This document shows positions 57,420 to 64,000 of a stretch of 64,000 nt of DNA, piece by piece. The DNA is taken from the NCBI GenBank assembly GCA_032161045.1, contig JAVHTH010000001.1. One strand, given 5' to 3'. The translations under genes were made by a program, and so were the position numbers. Each line of letters starts with the position of its first letter. The first letter of the stretch is position 1. The notes beneath the pieces are model-generated. The model had not been told where the DNA came from. It saw only the letters and a list, made by a program, of their open reading frames with translations, and made no database searches. The DNA comes from Fervidibacter sinensis (GTDB lineage: Bacteria; Armatimonadota; Fervidibacteria; Fervidibacterales; Fervidibacteraceae).

Positions 57420-58475
57420 ATGGCGTGGGAATTTGACCCGATGCCGTTCGTTAACGCAAGGTATGCTGAAATGCCCATGCGGTTGAAATTTGCTGCGACC
57501 AACCTAAGGGAAGCCAAGCAGTGGCAACAAAAATTGAGGCGAACTTTGATCAAACTTCTCGGCGGTTTCCCGAAGGAAAAATGCCCCCTTGAACCGAAAG
57601 TCCTTGAAGTCCGCGAATTAACCACGCGAACGGACGATGACCAACTTGTCCCCTACCGTCGCGAAACCATCACCTTTCAAAGCCGACCCAACTTGACAGT
57701 TTTTGGCTACTTCCTCAAGCCGCTTTCCAACAACGAGAAACTTCCCGTTGTGATTTGCTTGCCGGGACATGGACGGGGCGTTGACGACATTGTCGGCATT
57801 AACGAGGATGGAAGTTTGCGGGAGAAATGGGATGGCTATCAACGCGACTTTGCACTCCAATGCGTTGCGAACGGATTCGCTGCACTCGCAATTGAGCAAT
57901 TGGGGTTTGGACATCGCAGGGAGGAAGGTGCTCGTCGCCAAGGCGCTGGCGCTTCATCTTGTCAACCCCTTGCAGGTTCTGCGCTTCTTCTGGGCGAAAC
58001 TATGGTGGCTTGGCGCGTCTGGGATGTCATGAGGGCGATTGATTACTTGCAAACGAGAACCGATGTTGACAGCAAGCGAATCGCTGTCATGGGCATTTCC
58101 GGTGGCGGCAAAATTTCATTGTTTTCAGCGGCACTTGACACCCGCATCAAGGTCGCTGTCATCAGTGGCTACTTCAACACCTTCAAAGCCAGCATCTTCA
58201 GCCTAAGCCACTGCATTGACAATTACATTCCGGGCATCCTGCACTACGCCGAAATGCCTGATGTTGCAGGTTTGATCGCTCCCCGTCCCGTCCATGTTGA
58301 AAGCGGAACCAAAGACCCAATTTTCCCCGTTGAAGCGACGAAGGAAGCCTTTGAGAGGCTGAAGCGCATTTATGAAGTCTTCGGCGCTGCCGACCGATTG
58401 ACCTTACACATTTTTGAGGGCGAACACCAATTCAACGGCAAAGAAGCATTCCCGTTCCTGAGAAAATGGCTCTAA
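57420..58475 (+). CDS. Alpha/beta hydrolase, acetyl-xylan-esterase/dienelactone-hydrolase type
   Basis: This 351-residue alpha/beta hydrolase has the nucleophile elbow VMGISGGGKISLF, the acid Asp in VESGTKDPIFPVE and the catalytic His in FEGEHQFNGK, an intact triad. The N-terminal 90 residues are helical and precede LTVFGYFLKPL and VICLPGHGRGVDDI. Near residue 185 the text REEGARRQGAGASSCQPLAG looks like an unconserved loop. The overall plan is that of the large acetyl-xylan-esterase-like family found in polysaccharide users, in line with the GH172-type gene. The start is ATG 57420 after GAGGTG. There is no obvious signal peptide. The substrate is unknown. Confidence 0.85.
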   Translation: MAWEFDPMPFVNARYAEMPMRLKFAATNLREAKQWQQKLRRTLIKLLGGFPKEKCPLEPKVLEVRELTTRTDDDQLVPYRRETITFQSRPNLTVFGYFLKPLSNNEKLPVVICLPGHGRGVDDIVGINEDGSLREKWDGYQRDFALQCVANGFAALAIEQLGFGHRREEGARRQGAGASSCQPLAGSALLLGETMVAWRVWDVMRAIDYLQTRTDVDSKRIAVMGISGGGKISLFSAALDTRIKVAVISGYFNTFKASIFSLSHCIDNYIPGILHYAEMPDVAGLIAPRPVHVESGTKDPIFPVEATKEAFERLKRIYEVFGAADRLTLHIFEGEHQFNGKEAFPFLRKWL

Positions 58476-58500
58476 ACGGAGATATGCATATTGACGACGC

Positions 58501-58530
58501 TTGGAGGGCGAGGCTCCTGCCGAGCCAAAA
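58501..58530. repeat. Family B unit before the DHS-like gene
   Basis: The unit GGAGGGCGAGGCTCCTGCCG plus AGCCAAAAATGG is near-identical to the copies in the yfhO-like gene. It sits in the 108-base gap upstream of the DHS-like gene. Confidence 0.78.
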
Positions 58531-58583
58531 ATGGCATTTATCAATCTTTGGCAAGAATAGGCTTCGGAAGCGAGGTGACCTTT

Positions 58584-59549
58584 ATGCCCTTCCCAAAGTT
58601 TGACCGAAGCAGGTTGAAACTCAAGCCGCTGAGCGAACGGGTTCACGACTTGACTCTTGACAGTTTTTACAAACTGGGTGATCCCATCCCACCGTTTGAC
58701 CACCCTGCCCTTGACATCATTGCCGACAGAATTGTGAAGGCGAGACGAAATGGTGCCCCTGTTTTGATGCTCATGGGCGCCCATGTGATCCGTGCTGGTG
58801 TCTCGCGTTTCATTATTGACCTGATGGAACGAGGCACCCTGACGCACATAGCGATGAACGGTGCCGGACCAATCCACGATTTTGAGTTGGCGCTGATTGG
58901 CGCGACGACGGAGAGCGTGGCGCGATACATCCGCGAGGGGCAGTTCGGCTTATGGCAGGAAACGGGTTTGCTCAATGAAGCGATAAAGCGGGGTTACGAA
59001 GAAGGTCTGGGCATGGGAGAAGCGATTGGCAAGTTTATTTGGGAAGGCGATTTCCCGCACAAGGAAATCAGCATCCTCGCCGCAGGTTACCGCCTGCAAA
59101 TACCTGTGACCGTTCATGTTGGGATCGGCTACGACATAATTCACGAACACCCAAATTGCGACGGCGCTGCATTAGGTGCGACTTCTTACACCGACTTTCT
59201 CATCCTCGCCCATACTGTTTCGCAACTTGAAGGCGGGGTTGTCCTCAACTTTGGCACTCAAGTGATGGGACCTGAGGTTTTTTTGAAAGCGTTGGCGATG
59301 GCTCGCAATGTCGCCCATCAGGAAGGACGGAAAATTGAACGCTTCACCACTGCGGTTTTTGACCTCGTTGACCTTGGCGAAATCAGCGGTGAACCACCTA
59401 AAACCGACCCTCGTTACTACTTCCGCCCACTAAAAACCTTGCTTGTCCGAACTGTCGCAGGTGGAGGCGAAAGTTTCTACATTCGCGGCGACCATAGGGT
59501 GACTTTCCCGAACCTTTATCGCCGGATCGTTGAAAGGCTTGACTTGTGA
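58584..59549 (+). CDS. Conserved hypothetical protein, deoxyhypusine-synthase-like
   Basis: This 321-residue protein shows a Rossmann-like pattern: VLMLMGAHVIRAGVSRFIID then HIAMNGAGPIHDFELALIGA, later FGLWQETGLLNEA, VTVHVGIGYDIIHEHPNCDG and LNFGTQVMGPEVFLKALAM. The GAGPIHDFE and VGIGYDI sections recall distant deoxyhypusine/NAD-binding proteins, and similar bacterial proteins are sometimes labelled deoxyhypusine synthase-like; bacterial function is unknown and I could not confirm a catalytic lysine. The start is ATG 58584 after GAGGTG. It could be an enzyme of polyamine or NAD chemistry, but that is conjecture. Confidence 0.6.
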   Translation: MPFPKFDRSRLKLKPLSERVHDLTLDSFYKLGDPIPPFDHPALDIIADRIVKARRNGAPVLMLMGAHVIRAGVSRFIIDLMERGTLTHIAMNGAGPIHDFELALIGATTESVARYIREGQFGLWQETGLLNEAIKRGYEEGLGMGEAIGKFIWEGDFPHKEISILAAGYRLQIPVTVHVGIGYDIIHEHPNCDGAALGATSYTDFLILAHTVSQLEGGVVLNFGTQVMGPEVFLKALAMARNVAHQEGRKIERFTTAVFDLVDLGEISGEPPKTDPRYYFRPLKTLLVRTVAGGGESFYIRGDHRVTFPNLYRRIVERLDL

Positions 59550-59567
59550 AGCAAAGCCTGAAGCAAG

Positions 59568-60185
59568 TTAACTTGCCAATGAGGCTAAGAGCGCGATCAC
59601 AAACGGCACTGATGCAGTAATTATTCCGCCGCTGATAAGCCCAATGAGGGCGCTTTCGGGATTTGTGGATTTCGCAATGACTGGCAAGGTTGTATCGGCG
59701 GCAGTGGCACCGCAAAGGGCAATTGCCGCCAACTTGCTTCGCTTCGCAATTATAGGCACCAACCCGAAAGCGATAAGTTCGCGCAGGAAGTTCACAGTGA
59801 AAGCGAGCAAACCCGCTTCTGCACCCCAAATCTTCGCAACCGCTACACCGCTTAGCGAATACCAACCACAAGCGCTCCCAATGGCTGCACCGGTCATCAT
59901 TGAGGTTCCCATCAACTTGCTGACGATTGCGGCAGCGACAGCACTGGACAGAATTGTTCCTGTTGGGAGCAAAATTAACCTCCACCTTTCGCGCATCACT
60001 TTTCGCCAAACATCGCGTTGAGTTCCAACTATCACCCCGACAGCGAAGACCATCCAGCAAAGTGCGAAGAAACTCATTTCGTCAGCATATTTCGGGAGAG
60101 GTTGAGGAATCAAACCCAAGCGAAAAAGCAGAACCCCGAGGCTGAACGCAATTAACGCTAAGCCCGCCGCCACAGCGACGACCAC
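59568..60185 (-). CDS. lysO: LysO-family lysine exporter, C-terminal subunit (DUF340)
   Basis: This 205-residue membrane protein corresponds to the C-terminal half of the LysO (YbjE) lysine exporter. Typical pieces are IGSACGWYSLSGVAVAKI, FTVNFLRELIAFGLVPIIA, CGATAADTTLPVIAKSTNPE and SALIGLISGGIITASVPF; about six membrane segments are visible. The start is GTG 60185, inside the preceding gene, so the two overlap by 28 bases in different frames. LysO is one polypeptide in many bacteria, while several lineages carry it as two genes as here, so this is probably a natural split. Confidence 0.88.
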   Translation of the reverse strand: MVVAVAAGLALIAFSLGVLLFRLGLIPQPLPKYADEMSFFALCWMVFAVGVIVGTQRDVWRKVMRERWRLILLPTGTILSSAVAAAIVSKLMGTSMMTGAAIGSACGWYSLSGVAVAKIWGAEAGLLAFTVNFLRELIAFGLVPIIAKRSKLAAIALCGATAADTTLPVIAKSTNPESALIGLISGGIITASVPFVIALLASLAS

Positions 60186-60439
60186 CCCCGCTCAAGCAAC
60201 CAACCCCAAATAATGCTGGCAAGTGAGACACTGGCGAGCAGCACCAAAACCGTGACAGCGTGATTGTTAACAGTCATTCGCAATTTCGGGTTTTGAGCCA
60301 CTTCAACGCCGAGCCCAAATAACATGAACGCTAAACTGGCGAAAATGGAGATGTCAAGCAACTTTAAGGCTCTTTCAGGCAAGCGAAAAGCCAAACCAAC
60401 TGCAATCCCTAAGACCAAGGCAATCACCAGCCAAACCAT
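60158..60439 (-). CDS. LysO-family N-terminal subunit
   Basis: This 93-residue membrane protein has three hydrophobic segments (VWLVIALVLGIAVGLAF, LLDISIFASLAFMLFGLGVE and AVTVLVLLASVSLASIIWGW) and matches the N-terminal third of LysO. It starts with ATG 60439 after AAGGGGTGAAG. It overlaps the C-terminal subunit by 28 bases. Both together should form the functional lysine exporter. Confidence 0.82.
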   Translation of the reverse strand: MVWLVIALVLGIAVGLAFRLPERALKLLDISIFASLAFMLFGLGVEVAQNPKLRMTVNNHAVTVLVLLASVSLASIIWGWLLERGWSSLWRRA

Positions 60440-60563
60440 TCGCTTCACCCCTTGACAGGAATTGAATTCACTTCTGCAACTCGGAAAGCGCGTTCTTTGA
60501 GGCACTCAAATGTTGTTGCTGTTGCTTGAGGATTTTTCTGACACAAAGAAACAAGCCTGTCAA

Positions 60564-61703
60564 TCACGCAGCCCTCAAGTATCTGGCGATGTAATTGCGG
60601 CTGCGGTATTGAGCGATAAGGTCGGGGTCAATAGGGTAGCGACCATATTTGCGAGCCGCTTCAACCATCGCTTTGTAATTTTCTGGCTTGACCGCTGGGT
60701 GGATTGAGTTGCTTGAAGCCAAAATGTGCCCACCGCCGGGCGATGCCTTTGCAATCGTCTCCTTAACAGCCTCTTCAACTTCCTCAACTGTCCCGCGAGT
60801 GAGCACGAAGGAGCAATCAACATTGCCGATGACAGCAATCCTGTCGCCATATTTCGCTTTGACCTCGCCTATGTCCATGCCAGCCGCAGGCTCAATTGGA
60901 TCAAGAGCGTCAATGCCTGCCTGAACCATGTCGTCCAGAATCGCCCAAATGTTTCCGTCAGTATGCTTGATGAACGGGACGCCTTCATCGTGGGCAGCAT
61001 CAATACTTCGCTTCAAGTAAGGCAAGATGAACTCGCGAAAATGCTGTGGGCTCATGACCGTCCCATGCTGGTTGGCGTAATCGTCGCCCGAAACAACTGC
61101 ATCTGCCCCCTCGCGAATTGCCTGTTTCATCAGTCGGACCTTATAGTCAATGACCATTTCGGCAAGTTCATGTGCCAAGCGTGGGTTGTCGTAGTAGTCA
61201 AGCAGCAAGTTTTCCATGCCACCGCGAAGGTAATGGGGAAATTCAAAACCGTCGTGTGTGAGGAAGACGATGGCTCGCTTACCTTTAAAGCGCTTGACCG
61301 CTTCACGAAGCGATTGAAGCCTATGCGGAGCATCTGGGTCAGGCGGGTTGTAAGTTTTCAGGTCGGCAGGTTCTTTGATCGGTCCATCAATGGGGTAAGG
61401 GATGCCGAAGTCGGTGATGCCCCAAACGATGCCCCATTCGTCACGGACAATTTCCCTCGTTCCTGTCAAGATTGTCCGACCGCGCCAAACGAGTTCCTTC
61501 TGTTCTGCCTTGCCCAACGGCTCAAGTTTCATGTCTTCAAAAACCGTGATGCCGTCAAGGTCTTCCATCTCAACGAACTCTTCAAGCGATTTTGCTCCCC
61601 AAGCAGAAAGTGTAGGTTCGTTGACAATCAACTCCCAAAGCGGCACCCTGTCGGGTTCTCCCTTCCGCAAAAGTGCCGTCATGAATCGCTCGTAATTGGT
61701 CAT
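60564..61703 (-). CDS. Uroporphyrinogen decarboxylase superfamily protein, second copy
   Basis: This 379-residue TIM-barrel protein has the same branch-defining text as the copy at 26208: FIKHTDGNIWAILDDMVQAG, DALDPIEPAAGMDIGEVKAK and VIGNVDCSFVLTRGT, with ASPGGGHILASSNSIHPAV at the end. An N-terminal GEPDRVPLWELI parallels GDRVPIWD in the other copy. It is not a HemE. The ATG at 61703 overlaps the glnE stop by four bases (ATGA), and its AAGGAGG lies inside the last codons of glnE, so its translation depends on the upstream gene. The substrate is unknown; methylated compounds are a reasonable guess. Confidence 0.85.
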   Translation of the reverse strand: MTNYERFMTALLRKGEPDRVPLWELIVNEPTLSAWGAKSLEEFVEMEDLDGITVFEDMKLEPLGKAEQKELVWRGRTILTGTREIVRDEWGIVWGITDFGIPYPIDGPIKEPADLKTYNPPDPDAPHRLQSLREAVKRFKGKRAIVFLTHDGFEFPHYLRGGMENLLLDYYDNPRLAHELAEMVIDYKVRLMKQAIREGADAVVSGDDYANQHGTVMSPQHFREFILPYLKRSIDAAHDEGVPFIKHTDGNIWAILDDMVQAGIDALDPIEPAAGMDIGEVKAKYGDRIAVIGNVDCSFVLTRGTVEEVEEAVKETIAKASPGGGHILASSNSIHPAVKPENYKAMVEAARKYGRYPIDPDLIAQYRSRNYIARYLRAA

Positions 61704-64000
61704 GCCTCATCGCCTCCTTCCAGCATTGTAACGGCAGAAGTCAAGTTGCGCCATTTTTCCCGCCACCCTTCAACTGCTTCATCGGTTGTGACTATACGCT
61801 CTTGCACCAGAGGCTGCGGGTTAGCCTCCAACCAAGCCAGCAATCGTTCAATCTTGTCACCAGCGACAAACCTCGGTGGTTGGTCAGGGGCAATCCAACT
61901 GAACCAAAGACGCCATTGTCGTAACGCATTGTAAGCGGCATAAACGCGTTCCCACTTCCTGTCAAGCGCTGAGAGTTCCCTCAAAACTTTCCGCACCGAA
62001 CTTGACCTCAACGGCTCAAATTTCCGCCCATCCAGCAATTGCGCTTCAGTGACAGCAAGTTCAATATCCCACAACGCACCTTCACTGTGCTTTAAGTCCA
62101 CTACGCCTTTCGGAGGTCGGTGCTCGTTGCGGATTCTCATCAAAAGGCTTTTGAGTTCAGCCCATTGTTCTTCTGTCAAGGTTTTTGCGTAAAGTCGCTT
62201 CCTTGTGGCATTGACAACTTCTCCACCGAGTTCAGGATCACCTGCAGCAAACCTCAGTCTCGTCCAAGCGATTGCCATCCAAGTTTCAAACTTGCTTTCA
62301 GCAAATTCCCTCCACGCTTTCAAGTCGCTACTCAAAGCGCCTTCTTGTCCTGTCGGGCGAAGTCTCAAGTCAAGACGGTAGGCGAAACCTTCTCCTGTCA
62401 AGTCACCGAGCAGCGACCTCAAGTTGCGGACGAACTCTTCAGCCTCAATTTGGCTCCCTTTATGAGCGAAACAAATGTCAAGGTCAGAACCAAAATGAAG
62501 TTCCTCGCTCCCCCAACCCCCAAGCGCAAGGGCAGCCAAACGAAGACTTTTGGGTTCCATCAGCGAGTTTTGAAATTTCAAAGCGCTGTCAACGATTGCA
62601 TCGGCTAACGCTGCAAGACTTCGCGCCGGAAATTCGCCGTCAACCAAACCGCAAAGGTGGGCGAAACCCAAAGACAATACAAACCGACCTTTTAACCGCC
62701 TGAGCAAGTTGGCGAAGTTTTCCCAATCCTTCAAGCCTTCGCCAATTGCCTTCTTCGTTGCCGATTCAATTTCTTGCCTCAGTTGCTCTTGGCTTGACAC
62801 TTGCATCACACCAGAGAAAATTGCTTCCAACCTCTCGGGATGCCTGACGGCAAGTTGGCAAAGGGGTTCGCTCAGACTTGCGATCAGGGTTAAGGCTCGG
62901 AGTGCTATCGGGTTTCCACTCAAACTGTCAAGGACAGCATGTCTCGGTCCAAGCGAACCCAACAGCCAATCTAACCTTGACAAAGCAATATCAGGGTCAG
63001 GCGTTCGGGAAAGCGATTCAAGGAGCGATGGCAAAACCTTCATCACCCGCACTCGTTCGCGCCATCTAAGACCAGAGACTGCTTCGCCGTGAACCAACCT
63101 GATTAGCCTTCGTTGTGCTTCAATGGGTTGTGAGAAGCCAAAAGTTTGCAGAATGCTTGCTTCCGCTTCAAATCCGCTGGCTATGCTCATGCTGACCTGC
63201 ATGCTTTCTGAAACGCCGAAGGTTCTGACGAGTTCTGAAGTCACGGACTCGCAAACTTGCCTCACTTGCTTTGTCACACCCTCAAACTTTTCAAGCAAAT
63301 CCTTGCCGTCTTTCAATCCCATGCACCGAGCCAGCCTATCAAGTTCACGACTGTTTTCTGGCAAATTCTGCATGGGCAAATCTTCCGCTATTTGCAGCAT
63401 GTGTTCCAACCGTCTCAAGAACAAATAGCCTTCGTGAAGCGTTGTGAATTCGTCGTCGCTCAACAAGCCGTTGCGATGCAAGTTTTTCAACGCAGTTAGG
63501 GTATCGCGGACTGCGAGATCAGGGAAAATGTGGGCAAAAGCGAGTTGGAGAAACTGCACAGTCATCTCAACATCCCTGATGCCACCAAGTCCGTGCTTGA
63601 CAGCACCTTCAGTTGCGAACGCACTTTCCGTTCGCGCTTTCAGCCTTAAAAGCCAAGTCAACTCCTCAGGCTCAAGGGGCGAACCGAAAACGAAGGATTT
63701 GCGGAAGGCTTCAAACTTGCGACCGAGGTCTTCGTTGCCCGCAACAGGTCTTGCTTTTATGAGTGCCAATCTATCACTCGGCTCAGATTGCGATTCGTAG
63801 TAAGCAATGGCTGTGTCAAGGGGCAAAACGATTGGCGCAGTTGAGCCGTAAGGGCGGAGTCTTAGATCAACTCGGTAGAGCCTACCATATTCGCTCACCT
63901 CGCTTAATGCCGAAACAAACTTTCTTGCCCAACGCTCAGCCGAAATTGCATCGTCCTCGTAAAACAGCACAAGGTCAATGTCGGAACTGTAGTTGAGTTC
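61700..64000 (-). CDS. glnE: Glutamine synthetase adenylyltransferase GlnE (5' truncated by window edge)
   Basis: GlnE adds and removes AMP on glutamine synthetase in response to nitrogen status. The frame is open to the right edge, reading ELNYSSDIDLVLFYED there, and then gives LYRVDLRLRPYG, KHGLGGIRDVEMTVQFLQLA and, in the second half, ELHFGSDLDICFAHKGSQ and LDLRLRPTGQEG with LWDIELAVTEAQLL. Both nucleotidyltransferase domains are thus present in the visible 767 codons and the part beyond the window is the N-terminal end. Note the HFGSDLD form in the second domain where the first has NYSSDID. It is coupled to the second URO-D-like gene by an ATGA overlap. Confidence 0.93.
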   Translation of the reverse strand, partial: ELNYSSDIDLVLFYEDDAISAERWARKFVSALSEVSEYGRLYRVDLRLRPYGSTAPIVLPLDTAIAYYESQSEPSDRLALIKARPVAGNEDLGRKFEAFRKSFVFGSPLEPEELTWLLRLKARTESAFATEGAVKHGLGGIRDVEMTVQFLQLAFAHIFPDLAVRDTLTALKNLHRNGLLSDDEFTTLHEGYLFLRRLEHMLQIAEDLPMQNLPENSRELDRLARCMGLKDGKDLLEKFEGVTKQVRQVCESVTSELVRTFGVSESMQVSMSIASGFEAEASILQTFGFSQPIEAQRRLIRLVHGEAVSGLRWRERVRVMKVLPSLLESLSRTPDPDIALSRLDWLLGSLGPRHAVLDSLSGNPIALRALTLIASLSEPLCQLAVRHPERLEAIFSGVMQVSSQEQLRQEIESATKKAIGEGLKDWENFANLLRRLKGRFVLSLGFAHLCGLVDGEFPARSLAALADAIVDSALKFQNSLMEPKSLRLAALALGGWGSEELHFGSDLDICFAHKGSQIEAEEFVRNLRSLLGDLTGEGFAYRLDLRLRPTGQEGALSSDLKAWREFAESKFETWMAIAWTRLRFAAGDPELGGEVVNATRKRLYAKTLTEEQWAELKSLLMRIRNEHRPPKGVVDLKHSEGALWDIELAVTEAQLLDGRKFEPLRSSSVRKVLRELSALDRKWERVYAAYNALRQWRLWFSWIAPDQPPRFVAGDKIERLLAWLEANPQPLVQERIVTTDEAVEGWREKWRNLTSAVTMLEGGDEA

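Noticed and set aside
59568..60439. lysO as a frameshifted pseudogene
   Set aside because: Both parts have usable starts, overlap cleanly by 28 bases, and a two-gene form of this exporter exists in several bacterial lineages.
60726..61934. Long open frame on the + strand opposite the second URO-D-like gene (about 400 codons)
   Set aside because: It has no ribosome site, resembles no family and mirrors the codon structure of the well-supported gene on the minus strand; it also runs into glnE.

Overview
This window comes from a bacterial chromosome of roughly even base composition. The genes are dense, on both strands, and mostly have strong GAGGTG or GGAGG ribosome binding sites. The gene set suggests a free-living, outer-membrane-bearing and possibly thermophilic lineage of the Armatimonadota/Fervidibacteria or Planctomycetes-like kind. 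It includes an archaeal-type phosphoglycerate mutase, a Tad-pilus secretin, GatC, IolB, two URO-D-family paralogues, DUF2961, DUF3160 and YfhO proteins, and WD40-linked kinases. The lineage is an inference from gene content and codon style; no rRNA is present to settle it.

Layout. Positions 1-10 kb hold a truncated YtcJ-like amidohydrolase, a small protein paired with a retropepsin-like protease, LarC facing a LarA-like enzyme, a DUF2961 (GH172-type) protein, a hicB-hicA pair in which hicA has become fused to a WD40 propeller, and a TIM-barrel isomerase with IolB. Positions 10-19 kb hold a SRPBCC protein, a Ser/Thr kinase-WD40 protein whose kinase domain is interrupted by a SWIM zinc finger, ApgM, four Tad pilus genes (cpaA, B, C, E) and tRNA-Cys. 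Positions 19-31 kb hold gatC, a dihydroorotate-dehydrogenase-like protein, glgB, a Mg2+ P-type ATPase bracketed by identical repeats, a URO-D-like protein, a CdsZ-like zinc-ribbon protein and a large TPR protein. Positions 31-39 kb hold hisI, DUF1015, a LysM-G5 protein, CtpA, an M23 murein hydrolase activator, tRNA-Trp and a repeat-riddled YfhO protein. Positions 39-54 kb hold a 1,493-residue DUF3160-containing protein, an M19 dipeptidase, MoaC, a UPF0173 hydrolase, a secreted M60 peptidase, an orphan GlmL and a large membrane protein. Positions 54-64 kb hold a class IV aminotransferase, a frameshifted K+ channel/TrkA protein, a Tat-exported sugar isomerase-like protein, DUF72, an alpha/beta hydrolase, a DHS-like protein, a split LysO exporter, a second URO-D protein and a truncated GlnE.

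Three families of short repeats run through the window. Family A is paired GTAGGGGCGGG hairpins between genes. Family B is GGAGGGCGAGGCTCCTGCC units, both between genes and inside genes. Family C is GGGACG-rich tracts, often as inverted pairs, sitting in frame inside protein genes: the amidohydrolase, glgB, the TPR gene, yfhO and glmL. Their tolerance inside reading frames is the most unusual genome-scale feature. The strongest single-gene novelties are the SWIM-split kinase and the HicA-WD40 chimera.

Functionally, the genes cover cell-envelope work (CtpA, EnvC-like, LysM-G5, YfhO, Tad pilus), carbohydrate and inositol catabolism (GH172, IolB, TIM barrels, GlgB), metal and cofactor handling (LarC/LarA, MgtA, MoaC) and nitrogen control (GlnE). 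No rRNA, CRISPR array, phage or full insertion sequence was seen.
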